Shown here: positions 1 through 6,184 of the stretch, piece after piece
How the letters are laid out: each line of letters opens with the position of its first letter
How positions within the stretch are numbered: the stretch's first letter is position 1
Assembly: GCA_002685655.1 (NCBI GenBank)
Contig: NYXM01000123.1
Span: forward strand, 1-10,856
From: Planctomycetaceae bacterium
GTDB taxonomy: Bacteria > Planctomycetota > Planctomycetia > Pirellulales > Pirellulaceae
Direction of reading: 5' to 3'
Length of the DNA stretch: 10,856 nt
Translations under genes and position numbers: made by a program
Notes under the pieces: model-generated
Told to the model about the DNA's origin: nothing
Seen by the model: the letters and a program-made list of their open reading frames with translations, nothing else
Database searches by the model: none

Positions 1-968
1 GAATCGAGGACTTCATAACCTAATGATTGCAGTCCATCTCGCATCGTATTGACGTTCTCATGGAGTCGTGCGAGGCGTTGCGGTTCGCGCTGGACGATCT
101 CCAGCGCCTTGTTTGCGCTGCAAGCGACCGTCGGCGGCAACGCGTTAGAAAAGAGCTGCGGTCGACTTCGTTGAACGAGATAGTCGATGACGTCTCGTGG
201 ACCGGCGACGTATCCACCAGCGGCACCGCCGAGGGCCTTACCCAGCGTACCGGTGAAGATGTCGACTCCCTCGGGGCCCCGGCCAGGCAAGCCGAAATGT
301 TCGTGCACGCCACGACCGTGCGTTCCGAGCACACCGGTGCCGTGCGAATCGTCGACGACCAACGTCGCGTCATGACGGCGGCAGGTGGCAATCAATTCTG
401 GCAGTTTCGCGATATCGCCTTCCATGCTGAACACGCCGTCGGTCACCACGATCTTGGTAGCTGCGGATTGCAGTTCCGTCAGCGTCGTCTCTAACGCATT
501 CATGTCGCTGTGCGCAAAGACCTTACGCGTGGCCTGCCGTGCCAGACGTCCCGCGTCGATGATGCTGGCGTGGTTCAATTCATCGGAGATCAAGCCGTCG
601 CCTGTTTCCACCAGGTTAGCTAGCAGGCCTTCGTTTGCATTCCAGCAGCTAACATAGGTCAACGCGGATTCCGTGCCCAAAAAATCGGCGATACGTTCTT
701 CGAGTATCCGGTGGCATTCAAAGGTCCCGCAGATGAACCGCACGCTGGCGGTCCCGGCCCCGTAGCGTTTCAAACCTTCAACGCCCGCCTCGACGACCTC
801 TGGATGATTGGCCAGACCCAGGTAATTATTCGAACAGAACACCAGAACGTCCCCCAGGCCGTCGATCGTCGTGATCGGTGCCATGGGGGCGGTCAAATAA
901 CGAAGCGACTTGTAGGTGCCACTCTCGTGAAGCTGCGCAAGGGAAGTTCGAAGGCGATCGTCAAGCAT
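1..968 (-). CDS. kbl: Glycine C-acetyltransferase (2-amino-3-ketobutyrate CoA ligase), partial at 3' end
   Basis: PLP-dependent enzyme of the alpha-oxoamine synthase family. It interconverts 2-amino-3-oxobutyrate plus CoA with glycine plus acetyl-CoA, the second step of threonine breakdown. I read 322 codons before the gene leaves the window; the E. coli enzyme is close to 400 residues, so about 75 C-terminal residues are missing. Visible landmarks are FCSNNYLGLANHP (44-56), SVRFICGT (75-82), SDELNHASIID (128-138, with the cofactor-stacking His133), VDDSHGTGVLG (205-215), and TGTLGKALGGAAGGY (239-253), whose Lys244 is the Schiff-base lysine at the same number as in E. coli KBL. RSRPQLFSNALPP (267-279) is also typical. 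Start: ATG at 968, or an in-frame GTG at 974 that is better spaced from the AGGAGA ribosome site. The HDOD gene lies 125 bp upstream on the same strand. No threonine dehydrogenase (tdh) is visible; it could lie beyond the edge or be unlinked. Confidence 0.95.
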   Translation of the reverse strand, partial: MLDDRLRTSLAQLHESGTYKSLRYLTAPMAPITTIDGLGDVLVFCSNNYLGLANHPEVVEAGVEGLKRYGAGTASVRFICGTFECHRILEERIADFLGTESALTYVSCWNANEGLLANLVETGDGLISDELNHASIIDAGRLARQATRKVFAHSDMNALETTLTELQSAATKIVVTDGVFSMEGDIAKLPELIATCRRHDATLVVDDSHGTGVLGTHGRGVHEHFGLPGRGPEGVDIFTGTLGKALGGAAGGYVAGPRDVIDYLVQRSRPQLFSNALPPTVACSANKALEIVQREPQRLARLHENVNTMRDGLQSLGYEVLD

Positions 969-980
969 GGACACGGGGAG

Positions 981-986
981 TCTCCT
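981..986 (-). promoter_or_regulatory. Ribosome binding site of kbl (start-deciding)
   Basis: AGGAGA on the minus strand. It is 6 nt from GTG at 974-972 and 12 nt from ATG at 968-966, which are separated by one codon. The spacing favours the GTG, which would give a protein two residues longer. I keep the ATG as the annotated start because the choice cannot be settled here. Confidence 0.6.
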
Positions 987-1093
987 GGCGTTGGGGCAGG
1001 CATACAGCGGGTGCGCCGCGGGAAAGCGGACGACCATGATTATGCCGCCGTGACGACGATTCGTCGACCAAGCCGGTGTGGTTCCCGATAGGT

Positions 1094-1999
1094 CTAAACT
1101 GGCACGTTGCCGGATTCCAGGACGTCGACGAGCGCCTCGGCGGGGATGGCCAACTTCAGAATCGGCGCGAATTCAGTGAATGACTCGTCGACCATAGCAA
1201 AGACTTCGCTGACGGTAGGTGCATCGGCGGGAGCAAGCCGTTTGAACGCTTCGAGGAAGGCGGCCCGTTCACTCCAGCATTTGTCTGCAGCTGTTGGCAG
1301 CATCGCCGACAAGCCGACGGCAAGCGAATCTGCCGATCCTTGATCGATGGCCTCTGACAGGTCCGTATGAAATCCAATCAGAGAGACGAATTGATCGGGA
1401 AGCTTCCAATTGCGAGCCATCATGGCACTGGCATCCGCGTGATTCCAGCCAAACCGTACTTTTTCGAGGTCTGACAAACGTGCCTCGCCACCGTTGCGTG
1501 CTTTCAACAGCGTTTCGTATTCAGTAGGCAGCTCTTTGGCCAGCAAAGGAACGGCCATATCTTGCAACAAAGCGGCCGCAAACAGATCCTCCGCATTGGC
1601 CAGTCCCAGTATTCTTCCGAAGATACGGGCGAATATTGCGCGACGTAGCGAATCCTGCCAAAGGCTCTTCAGGTCAAAGGGTCCACATTTTGGATTCGGC
1701 ATCAAACTGAACACGGCGCTCCACATCGCGAAGTTCTTGATCGTACGGATTCCGACCAGTGAAATGGCCAACTTGATGCTGCTGATTTCATTGGCGAAAC
1801 CGAAGTACGACGAGTTGACGAAACGTAGAACTTGTCCGGTCAGCCCTGGATCGGATTCGATCGGAATGGCAAATTCGGCTGGGCCATTGTCAGGGTCCTG
1901 TGAAAGTTCCAGCAGTCGAATTGCGCTCTGGGGTAGGGCGGGAAGTTGGGCACGCCCGAGCAATTTGTCAAGTTGGAAGGAGGTGTTGGCCGTCGTCAT
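1094..1999 (-). CDS. HDOD domain-containing protein
   Basis: A 301-residue soluble protein made mostly of an HDOD domain (about residues 15-215). This degenerate relative of HD phosphohydrolases is usually found in bacterial signalling proteins. Typical family features are LPALPQSAIRLLEL near the N-terminus (19-32), an IESDPGLTGQVLRFVNSSYFG-like stretch (47-67), and SIKLAISLVGIRTIKN (74-89). The position where true HD enzymes read LLHDIG here reads LLQDMA (144-149), so the metal-binding His is Gln. His187 and His211 remain in WNHADA and GFHTD. Loss of the HD pair argues for a binding or scaffold role rather than catalysis, as is usual for HDOD. No GGDEF, EAL, kinase or receiver domain is attached. 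The ATG at 1999 has AGGAAC a suitable distance upstream. The exact role is unknown; HDOD proteins elsewhere act in motility, stress and cell-cycle signalling. Confidence 0.88.
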   Translation of the reverse strand: MTTANTSFQLDKLLGRAQLPALPQSAIRLLELSQDPDNGPAEFAIPIESDPGLTGQVLRFVNSSYFGFANEISSIKLAISLVGIRTIKNFAMWSAVFSLMPNPKCGPFDLKSLWQDSLRRAIFARIFGRILGLANAEDLFAAALLQDMAVPLLAKELPTEYETLLKARNGGEARLSDLEKVRFGWNHADASAMMARNWKLPDQFVSLIGFHTDLSEAIDQGSADSLAVGLSAMLPTAADKCWSERAAFLEAFKRLAPADAPTVSEVFAMVDESFTEFAPILKLAIPAEALVDVLESGNVPV

Positions 2000-2040
2000 G
2001 TTTGGAGTTCCTGCTGAAGAGTCGGTACGGCCACGCTCGA

Positions 2041-2070
2041 CCGGTTCCGTTATGGCCGGTTCCGTTATGG
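2041..2070. repeat. Perfect 15-bp tandem duplication
   Basis: The unit CCGGTTCCGTTATGG occurs twice with no mismatch, at 2041-2055 and 2056-2070. It lies 42-71 bp upstream of the HDOD start codon, so it is in the promoter or 5' leader of that gene. On the minus strand each unit carries a CATAAC hexamer resembling a -10 box. Confidence 0.95.
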
Positions 2071-2078
2071 GTAGTCAA
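2049..2078 (-). promoter_or_regulatory. Candidate sigma-70-type promoter of the HDOD gene
   Basis: On the minus strand, TTGACT (2078-2073, five of six matches to the -35 consensus) is followed after 18 nt by CATAAC (2054-2049, four of six matches to the -10 consensus). Transcription would start near 2042, giving a leader of about 40 nt. The -10 box lies in the promoter-distal copy of the tandem repeat; the copy nearer the -35 is only 3 nt from it and could not serve. This is pattern matching only. Confidence 0.35.
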
Positions 2079-2458
2079 GCGGAGCCAAGTAGATGTTTCC
2101 GTCGCAACACTACGCCACGCGAAGCGCCAGAGCAAACGAACGTCCGCGGTGTGGCAACTAACTTCGTGAGACGGTGGCGCGAGACGTCGCACAAACGGTT
2201 CGCGCGGTGTAACCCCTTCCTTCATGATGCACCAATGCCACGTACGACCGTCGGGTAACGTCGTCAATTGGCAACACGCGCGGTGGCGGTGGCGCCGATG
2301 ACTTTCGCCGCCCAAGTTGTTGATTCGACAAGCCTTAGCGTATGACGTTGCGGTTGTCTGATTGACAGGCTGCGGCACGGCGCGGCTGTTGCGTTCTTCT
2401 CAAGGCGTTACGCAGAACGCGATTCTCAACGCCACATCTTGTCCCTCGGATTTCTGCA

Positions 2459-2767
2459 ATGTTTTTTTGCTCGACTCAAATGCTGTTGATCACCACGGTC
2501 ATTTTTGCCAGTCCCATTGGACAGATCACGCCGGCGGAGTCGGCCCCCACGGCATTCGGCCAAGTTCCGGCGGTCGCGCCCCCCACCAGCGAGTGGCGGC
2601 GTACGTCGGAAGGTTGGCAGCGGACGAGCGGTTGGCCGTCGATGGCCGATCGAAACACCGTGCCGCCGGCTGCCAACGTTCACCCCTTGGTTCTCGCAAC
2701 GCTCATCGGCCTGATTTCACTCGGTGGGCTGATCGGTTTCGGATCGCCACGTCGCAGATCACAATAG
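2459..2767 (+). CDS. Small exported or membrane-anchored hypothetical protein
   Basis: A 102-residue protein of unknown function. Residues 8-22 are a hydrophobic signal-like segment, followed by a probable processing region around ITPAESAP (23-30). A short polar section contains EWRRTSEGWQRTSGW (45-59), in which the pattern W-x-R-T-S occurs almost twice. A second hydrophobic segment, VHPLVLATLIGLISLGGLIGFG (74-95), is followed by PRRRSQ, so the C-terminus is probably cytoplasmic. I associate the W-R-R-T plus VHPLV-membrane-helix layout with small planctomycete proteins, but that is memory, not a search. The start is uncertain: ATG 2459 and ATG 2480 are both possible, neither has a Shine-Dalgarno, and the N-terminus lacks the usual Lys/Arg. 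The reading frame is open from 2366. A terminator-like hairpin follows 24 bp after the stop, which supports a real transcription unit. Confidence 0.62.
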   Translation: MFFCSTQMLLITTVIFASPIGQITPAESAPTAFGQVPAVAPPTSEWRRTSEGWQRTSGWPSMADRNTVPPAANVHPLVLATLIGLISLGGLIGFGSPRRRSQ

Positions 2768-2791
2768 AGCTACGGCAGTTCATCGCGCCGG

Positions 2792-2807
2792 GTCGCCTCT
2801 TGGCGAC
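2792..2807 (+). terminator. Terminator-like hairpin after the small protein gene
   Basis: GTCGCC (2792-2797), loop TCTT, GGCGAC (2802-2807): a perfect 6-bp GC-rich stem with a 4-nt loop, extendable by two G-U pairs at the base. It starts 25 bp after the TAG. There is no long T run (TTC only), so termination may be weak or factor-dependent. Confidence 0.45.
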
Positions 2808-2981
2808 TTCATGCCGATATCTAACTCTTGCACATGTCAGTAGTTGTGCTGTCGACCGGGTGGAATTCAAGACATTCTCGCGATTTCTTGTACGAATCCT
2901 GACGGCATTTCGCACTATTGAAGATGGGGCGGCATTGGTCGCTTCTACCACGAAGTTCGAATTGCCTTCAGAGACTTTCCA

Positions 2982-5234
2982 ATGCGATTAACCTTACGCA
3001 CGATGTTGGCCTATCTGGATGACATTCTGGAGCCGAAAGATGCCGGCGAGCTAGGCGAGAAAATCCAGGAGAGCAGTTTTGCAAGCGATTTGGTGCATCG
3101 GATTCGCACGTCGACGCGCCGGCTAAGGTTGGGCGCGCCCAAGTTGACGGGTCAAGGCACGGGGCTCGATCCGAACACGGTGGCCGAGTATCTGGACAAC
3201 ACGTTGCCGGCCGATCACGTCCCAGACTTCGAGAAGGTTTGTTTGGAATCGGACGTTCACTTGGCGGAAGTCGCCTCCTGCCACCAGGTGCTCACGATTG
3301 TGTTAGGGGAACCGGCGGAAATCGATCAACCGCTGCGTGAGCGGATGTACCGGATTGGGCACGACTCGGTAGAGTCGGCCACACCTGGGGCAACGAGCAG
3401 CGTCACACCCCCTCCCGTGCCGGCACAAGACGAATCGGGTAACGGGGCGGTTACCACATTGGCGCCGCCTGCGCGAACAAAGAACTCGGTTCCCGCTGGC
3501 CGTGGTGGTCCACCAGCCACAGGCGTCTCGATGAAGTCGTTGGCCATCACGTTGTTGTGCACTTTTGTCGTGGTGGTCGTAGCCCTTCGCGCCGTTGGGC
3601 CGTTTGACCACACCCACGTCGCGTATCGTTTGTTGTTTGGTCAGCGTAGCAGTGGCGAGGTGACGCAAAGCGACGTGAAAGGGCCGCCTGCCCCCGCGGC
3701 GGATGGGACGCAGCCTGTGGCAGGTGCGGAGTCGACAGAACAGGCCGTCGGAGAGTCGTCCGCGACTGTTGGACCGGCCGTAACGCAGGACCTTGACGAC
3801 AACGCGAAGGAACCCACAACAACTCCCGAGATCCCACACAGCGATCCGCCAGTGTCACCGATTACCAAAGCGGCAGTGGACGATCCCCCATCCACGACCG
3901 ATAAAATCCCAGCGACGGTAACGCCCGGCGTGGACCCAACGACGGTTCCAGATGTGATCAGCGAAACACCATCTGTGCCAGTGGAACCGGGCACAACGCC
4001 ACCGACGGATCCACCAACCACAGTGGACGTGGTCCCAGCTCCAAAAGTCGATGTGACCGAAGTGGTCGAAGTGGGCCGGTATGTGGCCGAGGACCAAATG
4101 CTGGCGCGGTATGACGCGTCAACCGATGACTGGTATCAGGTTGCCAATGCTACCCTGCTAGCAGCCGGTGATCGGCTGATTTCGTTTCCAACCTACCGTC
4201 CGCACGCCGTGATCGGCGACATCAATGTCACCTTCATTAATGCGACCAGCGTCGAATTGATGACACCTGGCGAGGAAGGGCAACCGCGGATGAACGTGCT
4301 TTTCGGAAATGCCGTGATTCTGCCGTTTAAGGCCGCCGCCGGACGGATTGCGTTGAAGATCGGAGACCAGGAAGGGAACGTTGTTTTTGGCGATTTGGAT
4401 TCGGTCGCCGCAGTGAAGATTTCGCGATACCTGCCACCTGGTGTGGATCCGGAGAAAACAGTCGCCAACCATATCTTTCAGTTGTATGCAGTCAGCGGTC
4501 GAGTTGGGTGGAGCGAGCCTGGCGCAAAGACGATCGTCGTCGACGCAGGTCGCATGTTAGCGCGCGTCGACGGCAGCGCGGCGTCGGTCGTTGATGCAGG
4601 ACCGTTACCGGCGTGGATCGAAGGACGTGATCAAAAGGAGATCGAACGACGCGCTTCGCTAGAGCTGCGGACCGCCCTGGAGAAAGACCAACCGCTTAGT
4701 CGATCGTTGATGGAAATGACGGATTTTCGCCAGCATGAAGTTGTGGACCTCGCTTGCCGGTCCCTGAGTTACTTGGCGGTCTACGATCCACTGGTAAAAG
4801 CGCTCAGCGACAAACGACAGCATTATTACTGGAGTGATCAATTTGACGAATTGCGTGCCATCGGGGCGCGAGGCCCTGAGTCCGCGGCAGCGCTACGCCG
4901 GATGATCGAGAAACTCCATGCGAGCGACGCGGCGTCGCTGTATCGGCTGACATGGGGATTCTCGCCTGCACAACTAAGTCGAGGTGGAGACGCAGAATTG
5001 GTGGACTTGCTGGAAAACGACGCAATGAGTTTGCGTGTGATGGCGTTCATGAATCTGGAGAGGATTACTGGGGGTGTTACTAAGAACTTCCGTCCAGAAT
5101 TGCCGCCAAGTCAGGAAAAAACGAAAGTCGCAAACTGGCGGCGCGCGTTGAACGACGGAGCGATTGTCTACAAGACGCCCCCGACCCCGTGGGCACCCCC
5201 CACATCTGAAGCCGCCGCAGGTTCGAGCCGCTAA
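2982..5234 (+). CDS. Single-pass membrane protein with anti-sigma-like N-terminal modules and a large extracytoplasmic region
   Basis: A 750-residue protein without a recognised name. Residues 1-184 should be cytoplasmic. They contain two similar helical modules, around YLDDILEP (11-18) and YLDNTLPADHV (70-80), each followed by a (K-I/V)-x(2)-ES segment. The second carries Cys87, His93, Cys100 and His101 and resembles the zinc-finger-like domain of membrane anti-sigma factors. One transmembrane helix spans about 185-207, with basic residues mainly before it. Residues 222-355 form a Pro/Thr/Val-rich linker of low complexity. Residues 360-545 look like a beta-rich domain with some FecR-like character (GDRLISFPTYRPHAVIGD, VELM, GNAVILPF). 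Residues 575-735 are helical, HEAT-like, ending in a VMAFMNLERITGG and W-R-x-A-L-x-D-G pattern. It may be an envelope sensor or anti-sigma-like regulator, but no sigma factor is adjacent. The ATG at 2982 has no clear Shine-Dalgarno; Met8 (3003) is an alternative. Confidence 0.85.
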   Translation: MRLTLRTMLAYLDDILEPKDAGELGEKIQESSFASDLVHRIRTSTRRLRLGAPKLTGQGTGLDPNTVAEYLDNTLPADHVPDFEKVCLESDVHLAEVASCHQVLTIVLGEPAEIDQPLRERMYRIGHDSVESATPGATSSVTPPPVPAQDESGNGAVTTLAPPARTKNSVPAGRGGPPATGVSMKSLAITLLCTFVVVVVALRAVGPFDHTHVAYRLLFGQRSSGEVTQSDVKGPPAPAADGTQPVAGAESTEQAVGESSATVGPAVTQDLDDNAKEPTTTPEIPHSDPPVSPITKAAVDDPPSTTDKIPATVTPGVDPTTVPDVISETPSVPVEPGTTPPTDPPTTVDVVPAPKVDVTEVVEVGRYVAEDQMLARYDASTDDWYQVANATLLAAGDRLISFPTYRPHAVIGDINVTFINATSVELMTPGEEGQPRMNVLFGNAVILPFKAAAGRIALKIGDQEGNVVFGDLDSVAAVKISRYLPPGVDPEKTVANHIFQLYAVSGRVGWSEPGAKTIVVDAGRMLARVDGSAASVVDAGPLPAWIEGRDQKEIERRASLELRTALEKDQPLSRSLMEMTDFRQHEVVDLACRSLSYLAVYDPLVKALSDKRQHYYWSDQFDELRAIGARGPESAAALRRMIEKLHASDAASLYRLTWGFSPAQLSRGGDAELVDLLENDAMSLRVMAFMNLERITGGVTKNFRPELPPSQEKTKVANWRRALNDGAIVYKTPPTPWAPPTSEAAAGSSR

Positions 5235-5291
5235 GTGGTCTGGATATTCAGTGATACGACTCTTACGGCCGGACTTTGTGAGCGTTCTGAC

Positions 5292-5304
5292 CGCTGCGCC
5301 AGCG
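5292..5304 (+). terminator. Short GC hairpin downstream of the large membrane-protein gene
   Basis: CGCTG, loop CGC, CAGCG: a perfect 5-bp stem about 57 bp after the TAA at 5234. There is no T tract, so this is at best a weak or factor-dependent terminator element. Confidence 0.3.
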
Positions 5305-5353
5305 TGGCCATTGTCTCACGATTCCGGCTACCTCGACTCGCCTTGGTATTTGC

Positions 5354-5366
5354 GGGGCAATGCCCC
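5354..5366 (+). terminator. GC hairpin, possible terminator
   Basis: GGGGC, loop AAT, GCCCC: a perfect, very GC-rich 5-bp stem 120 bp after the preceding stop codon. It lacks a T tract. Together with the hairpin at 5292 it could separate the two transcription units. Confidence 0.35.
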
Positions 5367-5393
5367 TCACGACGGATTCCCATATTCGAGCGG

Positions 5394-5418
5394 TTTTTCG
5401 CTGTTGCAGCTTGAAAAA
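5394..5418. repeat. Imperfect 10-bp inverted repeat
   Basis: TTTTTC-GCTG, loop TTG, CAGC, two-base TT bulge, then GAAAAA. The order T-run, GC stem, A-run is the reverse of an intrinsic terminator on either strand, so it is better read as a structural or regulatory hairpin. Confidence 0.55.
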
Positions 5419-5510
5419 GTCCAGAATATGGCGAAACTAGTGCTGGGGATGGTGTTTGAGCCGAATGCTGAGAGCCACACTCGTTCTGATTTCCCCCCAG
5501 CCTCGTGAAA

Positions 5511-5530
5511 GATATGATATTCTTCATATC
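5511..5530. promoter_or_regulatory. AT-rich inverted repeat, possible operator or stem-loop
   Basis: GATATGA (5511-5517) and TCATATC (5524-5530) are perfect 7-bp inverted arms around the 6-nt centre TATTCT. The AT-rich arms suit a dimeric regulator site better than a terminator. It is about 220 bp upstream of hpf. No binding protein can be named. Confidence 0.4.
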
Positions 5531-5635
5531 AAAGGCCGCCTTATGGACTGGCCACTTTACTGACCATCAGCAGAATGGGTAGAGTGGGGTGAATGGAATG
5601 TTTTTAGTTGAGCGTTGATGAGGATGCATTTGGAA

Positions 5636-5663
5636 TTGTGCCCGGCGTTGGGGGCACTAGAAT
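5636..5663 (+). promoter_or_regulatory. Candidate promoter of the hpf operon
   Basis: TTGTGC (5636-5641), a 16-nt spacer, then TAGAAT (5658-5663), which matches five of six bases of the -10 consensus. The -35 part is weak. Transcription would begin near 5670, just before the 13-bp tandem repeat. A second, poorer pair is TTGAGC (5608-5613) with TGGAAT (5631-5636). I found no sigma-54 -24/-12 signature. Confidence 0.3.
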
Positions 5664-5676
5664 AGAGGGCTTCGAC

Positions 5677-5702
5677 CAGTGTAGGGCTACAGTGTAGGGC
5701 CA
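5677..5702. repeat. 13-bp tandem duplication in the hpf leader
   Basis: CAGTGTAGGGCTA (5677-5689) is followed directly by CAGTGTAGGGCCA (5690-5702), 12 of 13 bases identical. It lies 50-75 bp upstream of the hpf start, inside the likely 5' leader. Confidence 0.9.
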
Positions 5703-5737
5703 CACAAACGTAAAGCCAGCAATAGGTTTAGAAGGCT

Positions 5738-5745
5738 AGGAGAGG
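5738..5745 (+). promoter_or_regulatory. Ribosome binding site of hpf (supports the GTG start)
   Basis: AGGAGAGG is a strong Shine-Dalgarno about 6-9 nt before the GTG at 5752. It fixes that GTG as the start although it is not ATG. Confidence 0.75.
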
Positions 5746-5751
5746 TTTTCG

Positions 5752-6108
5752 GTGCAGATCACGATTTCAGCTCGACACGGACATCTCAGCGATCAGACTC
5801 AACAGAAAATCTCGGAAAAAGCCGAAAAGCTCCGCAAGTTCTTCGATAGGATCACAGCGATCGAAGTCACCGTTGATCTCGAGCACCACGAAGAGACGGT
5901 CGACGTTGAGATACGTGCATCGGCGGAACGCACCGATGGTTTTGTGGCGCGTGATTCGGCCTCCGAGCTGTTCGCGGCGCTTGATGGCGTGATCCACAAG
6001 ATCGAGCAACAACTTCGCAAACACAAAGAACGATTGCAAACAAGTCACCGTCAGCCGGGCAGAAAACAGATGTTGCCACCACTTGAGGGAGAATCGGATT
6101 CCGCGTGA
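5752..6108 (+). CDS. hpf: Ribosome hibernation promoting factor, short form (HPF/RaiA family)
   Basis: A 118-residue protein of the sigma-54 modulation / S30EA ribosome-binding family. Family members bind the decoding centre of the small subunit in resting cells and silence or dimerise ribosomes. The N-terminus MQITISARHGHLSDQTQQKI (1-20) is the expected first strand and helix. KLRKFFDRI (26-34), the strand VTVDLE (39-44) and VDVEIRASAER (50-60) follow the family pattern. The helix DSASELFAALDGVIHKIEQQLRKHKER (68-94) ends in the usual basic cluster. The protein stops soon after, so it is a short HPF without the C-terminal dimerisation domain of long HPF. It starts with GTG behind a strong ribosome site. 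It heads the five-gene cluster and is 76 bp upstream of ptsN, an order also known in Proteobacteria. Confidence 0.93.
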   Translation: MQITISARHGHLSDQTQQKISEKAEKLRKFFDRITAIEVTVDLEHHEETVDVEIRASAERTDGFVARDSASELFAALDGVIHKIEQQLRKHKERLQTSHRQPGRKQMLPPLEGESDSA

Positions 6109-6171
6109 ATTCGACGATGCTCCTTTGATGGCCGCGTCCACCGGCAGACACCTACTGACGAACACAGAAAA

Positions 6172-6177
6172 AGAGGA
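6172..6177 (+). promoter_or_regulatory. Ribosome binding site of ptsN (decides the start)
   Basis: AGAGGA is 7 nt before ATG 6185. This, with the family N-terminus MKFSDF, favours 6185 over the in-frame upstream ATGs at 6083 (which would overlap hpf) and 6128. Confidence 0.7.
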
Positions 6178-6184
6178 TGCGAGC

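Larger units (their letters stand above)
2000..2458. other. Divergent intergenic region without a convincing gene
   Basis: About 460 bp lie between the start of the minus-strand HDOD gene and the plus-strand small-protein gene. Open frames on both strands cross it, but they translate to Arg/His/Trp-rich sequence with no domain. What I can support is a 15-bp tandem duplication and an overlapping promoter candidate for the HDOD gene near 2041-2078. Nothing clear stands out from 2080 to 2458, where a promoter for the plus-strand gene would be expected. Confidence 0.6.
5235..5751. other. Gene-free, hairpin-rich intergenic region upstream of the hpf-pts-rng operon
   Basis: A stretch of 517 bp separates the large membrane-protein gene from hpf. 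No frame in it gives a credible protein. It holds four stem-loops (5292-5304, 5354-5366, 5394-5418, 5511-5530), a 13-bp tandem repeat (5677-5702), a promoter candidate (5636-5663) and a strong ribosome site for hpf. The first two hairpins may end the upstream transcript. The remainder could be a regulatory leader or a small RNA. Confidence 0.6.

Noticed and set aside
20..494. Overlapping open frames on both strands across the left end (minus 20-391, plus 27-494)
   Set aside because: They are out of frame with or antisense to kbl, whose frame shows clear family motifs throughout.
1494..2258. A 254-codon plus-strand frame opposite the HDOD gene
   Set aside because: It is antisense to a gene with recognisable domain motifs, has no domain of its own, and its composition is that of a shadow frame.
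2362..2367. A perfect TTGACA, as a -35 box for the small protein gene
   Set aside because: No acceptable -10 hexamer lies 15-19 nt downstream.
1968..2378. A 136-codon minus-strand frame upstream of the HDOD gene
   Set aside because: It overlaps the HDOD start, contains the translated tandem repeat (HNGTG twice) and shows no domain or ribosome site.
5164..5508. A 114-codon plus-strand frame overlapping the end of the large membrane-protein gene
   Set aside because: It overlaps the real gene out of frame, has no domain and crosses several hairpins.
5575..5751. Sigma-54 promoter upstream of hpf, expected from the proteobacterial rpoN-hpf-ptsN theme
   Set aside because: I found no GG-N10-GC -24/-12 arrangement with the flanking consensus.
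6083..6184. Longer ptsN starting at ATG 6083
   Set aside because: The extension overlaps hpf and does not look like PtsN; ATG 6185 has a good ribosome site and the family N-terminus.
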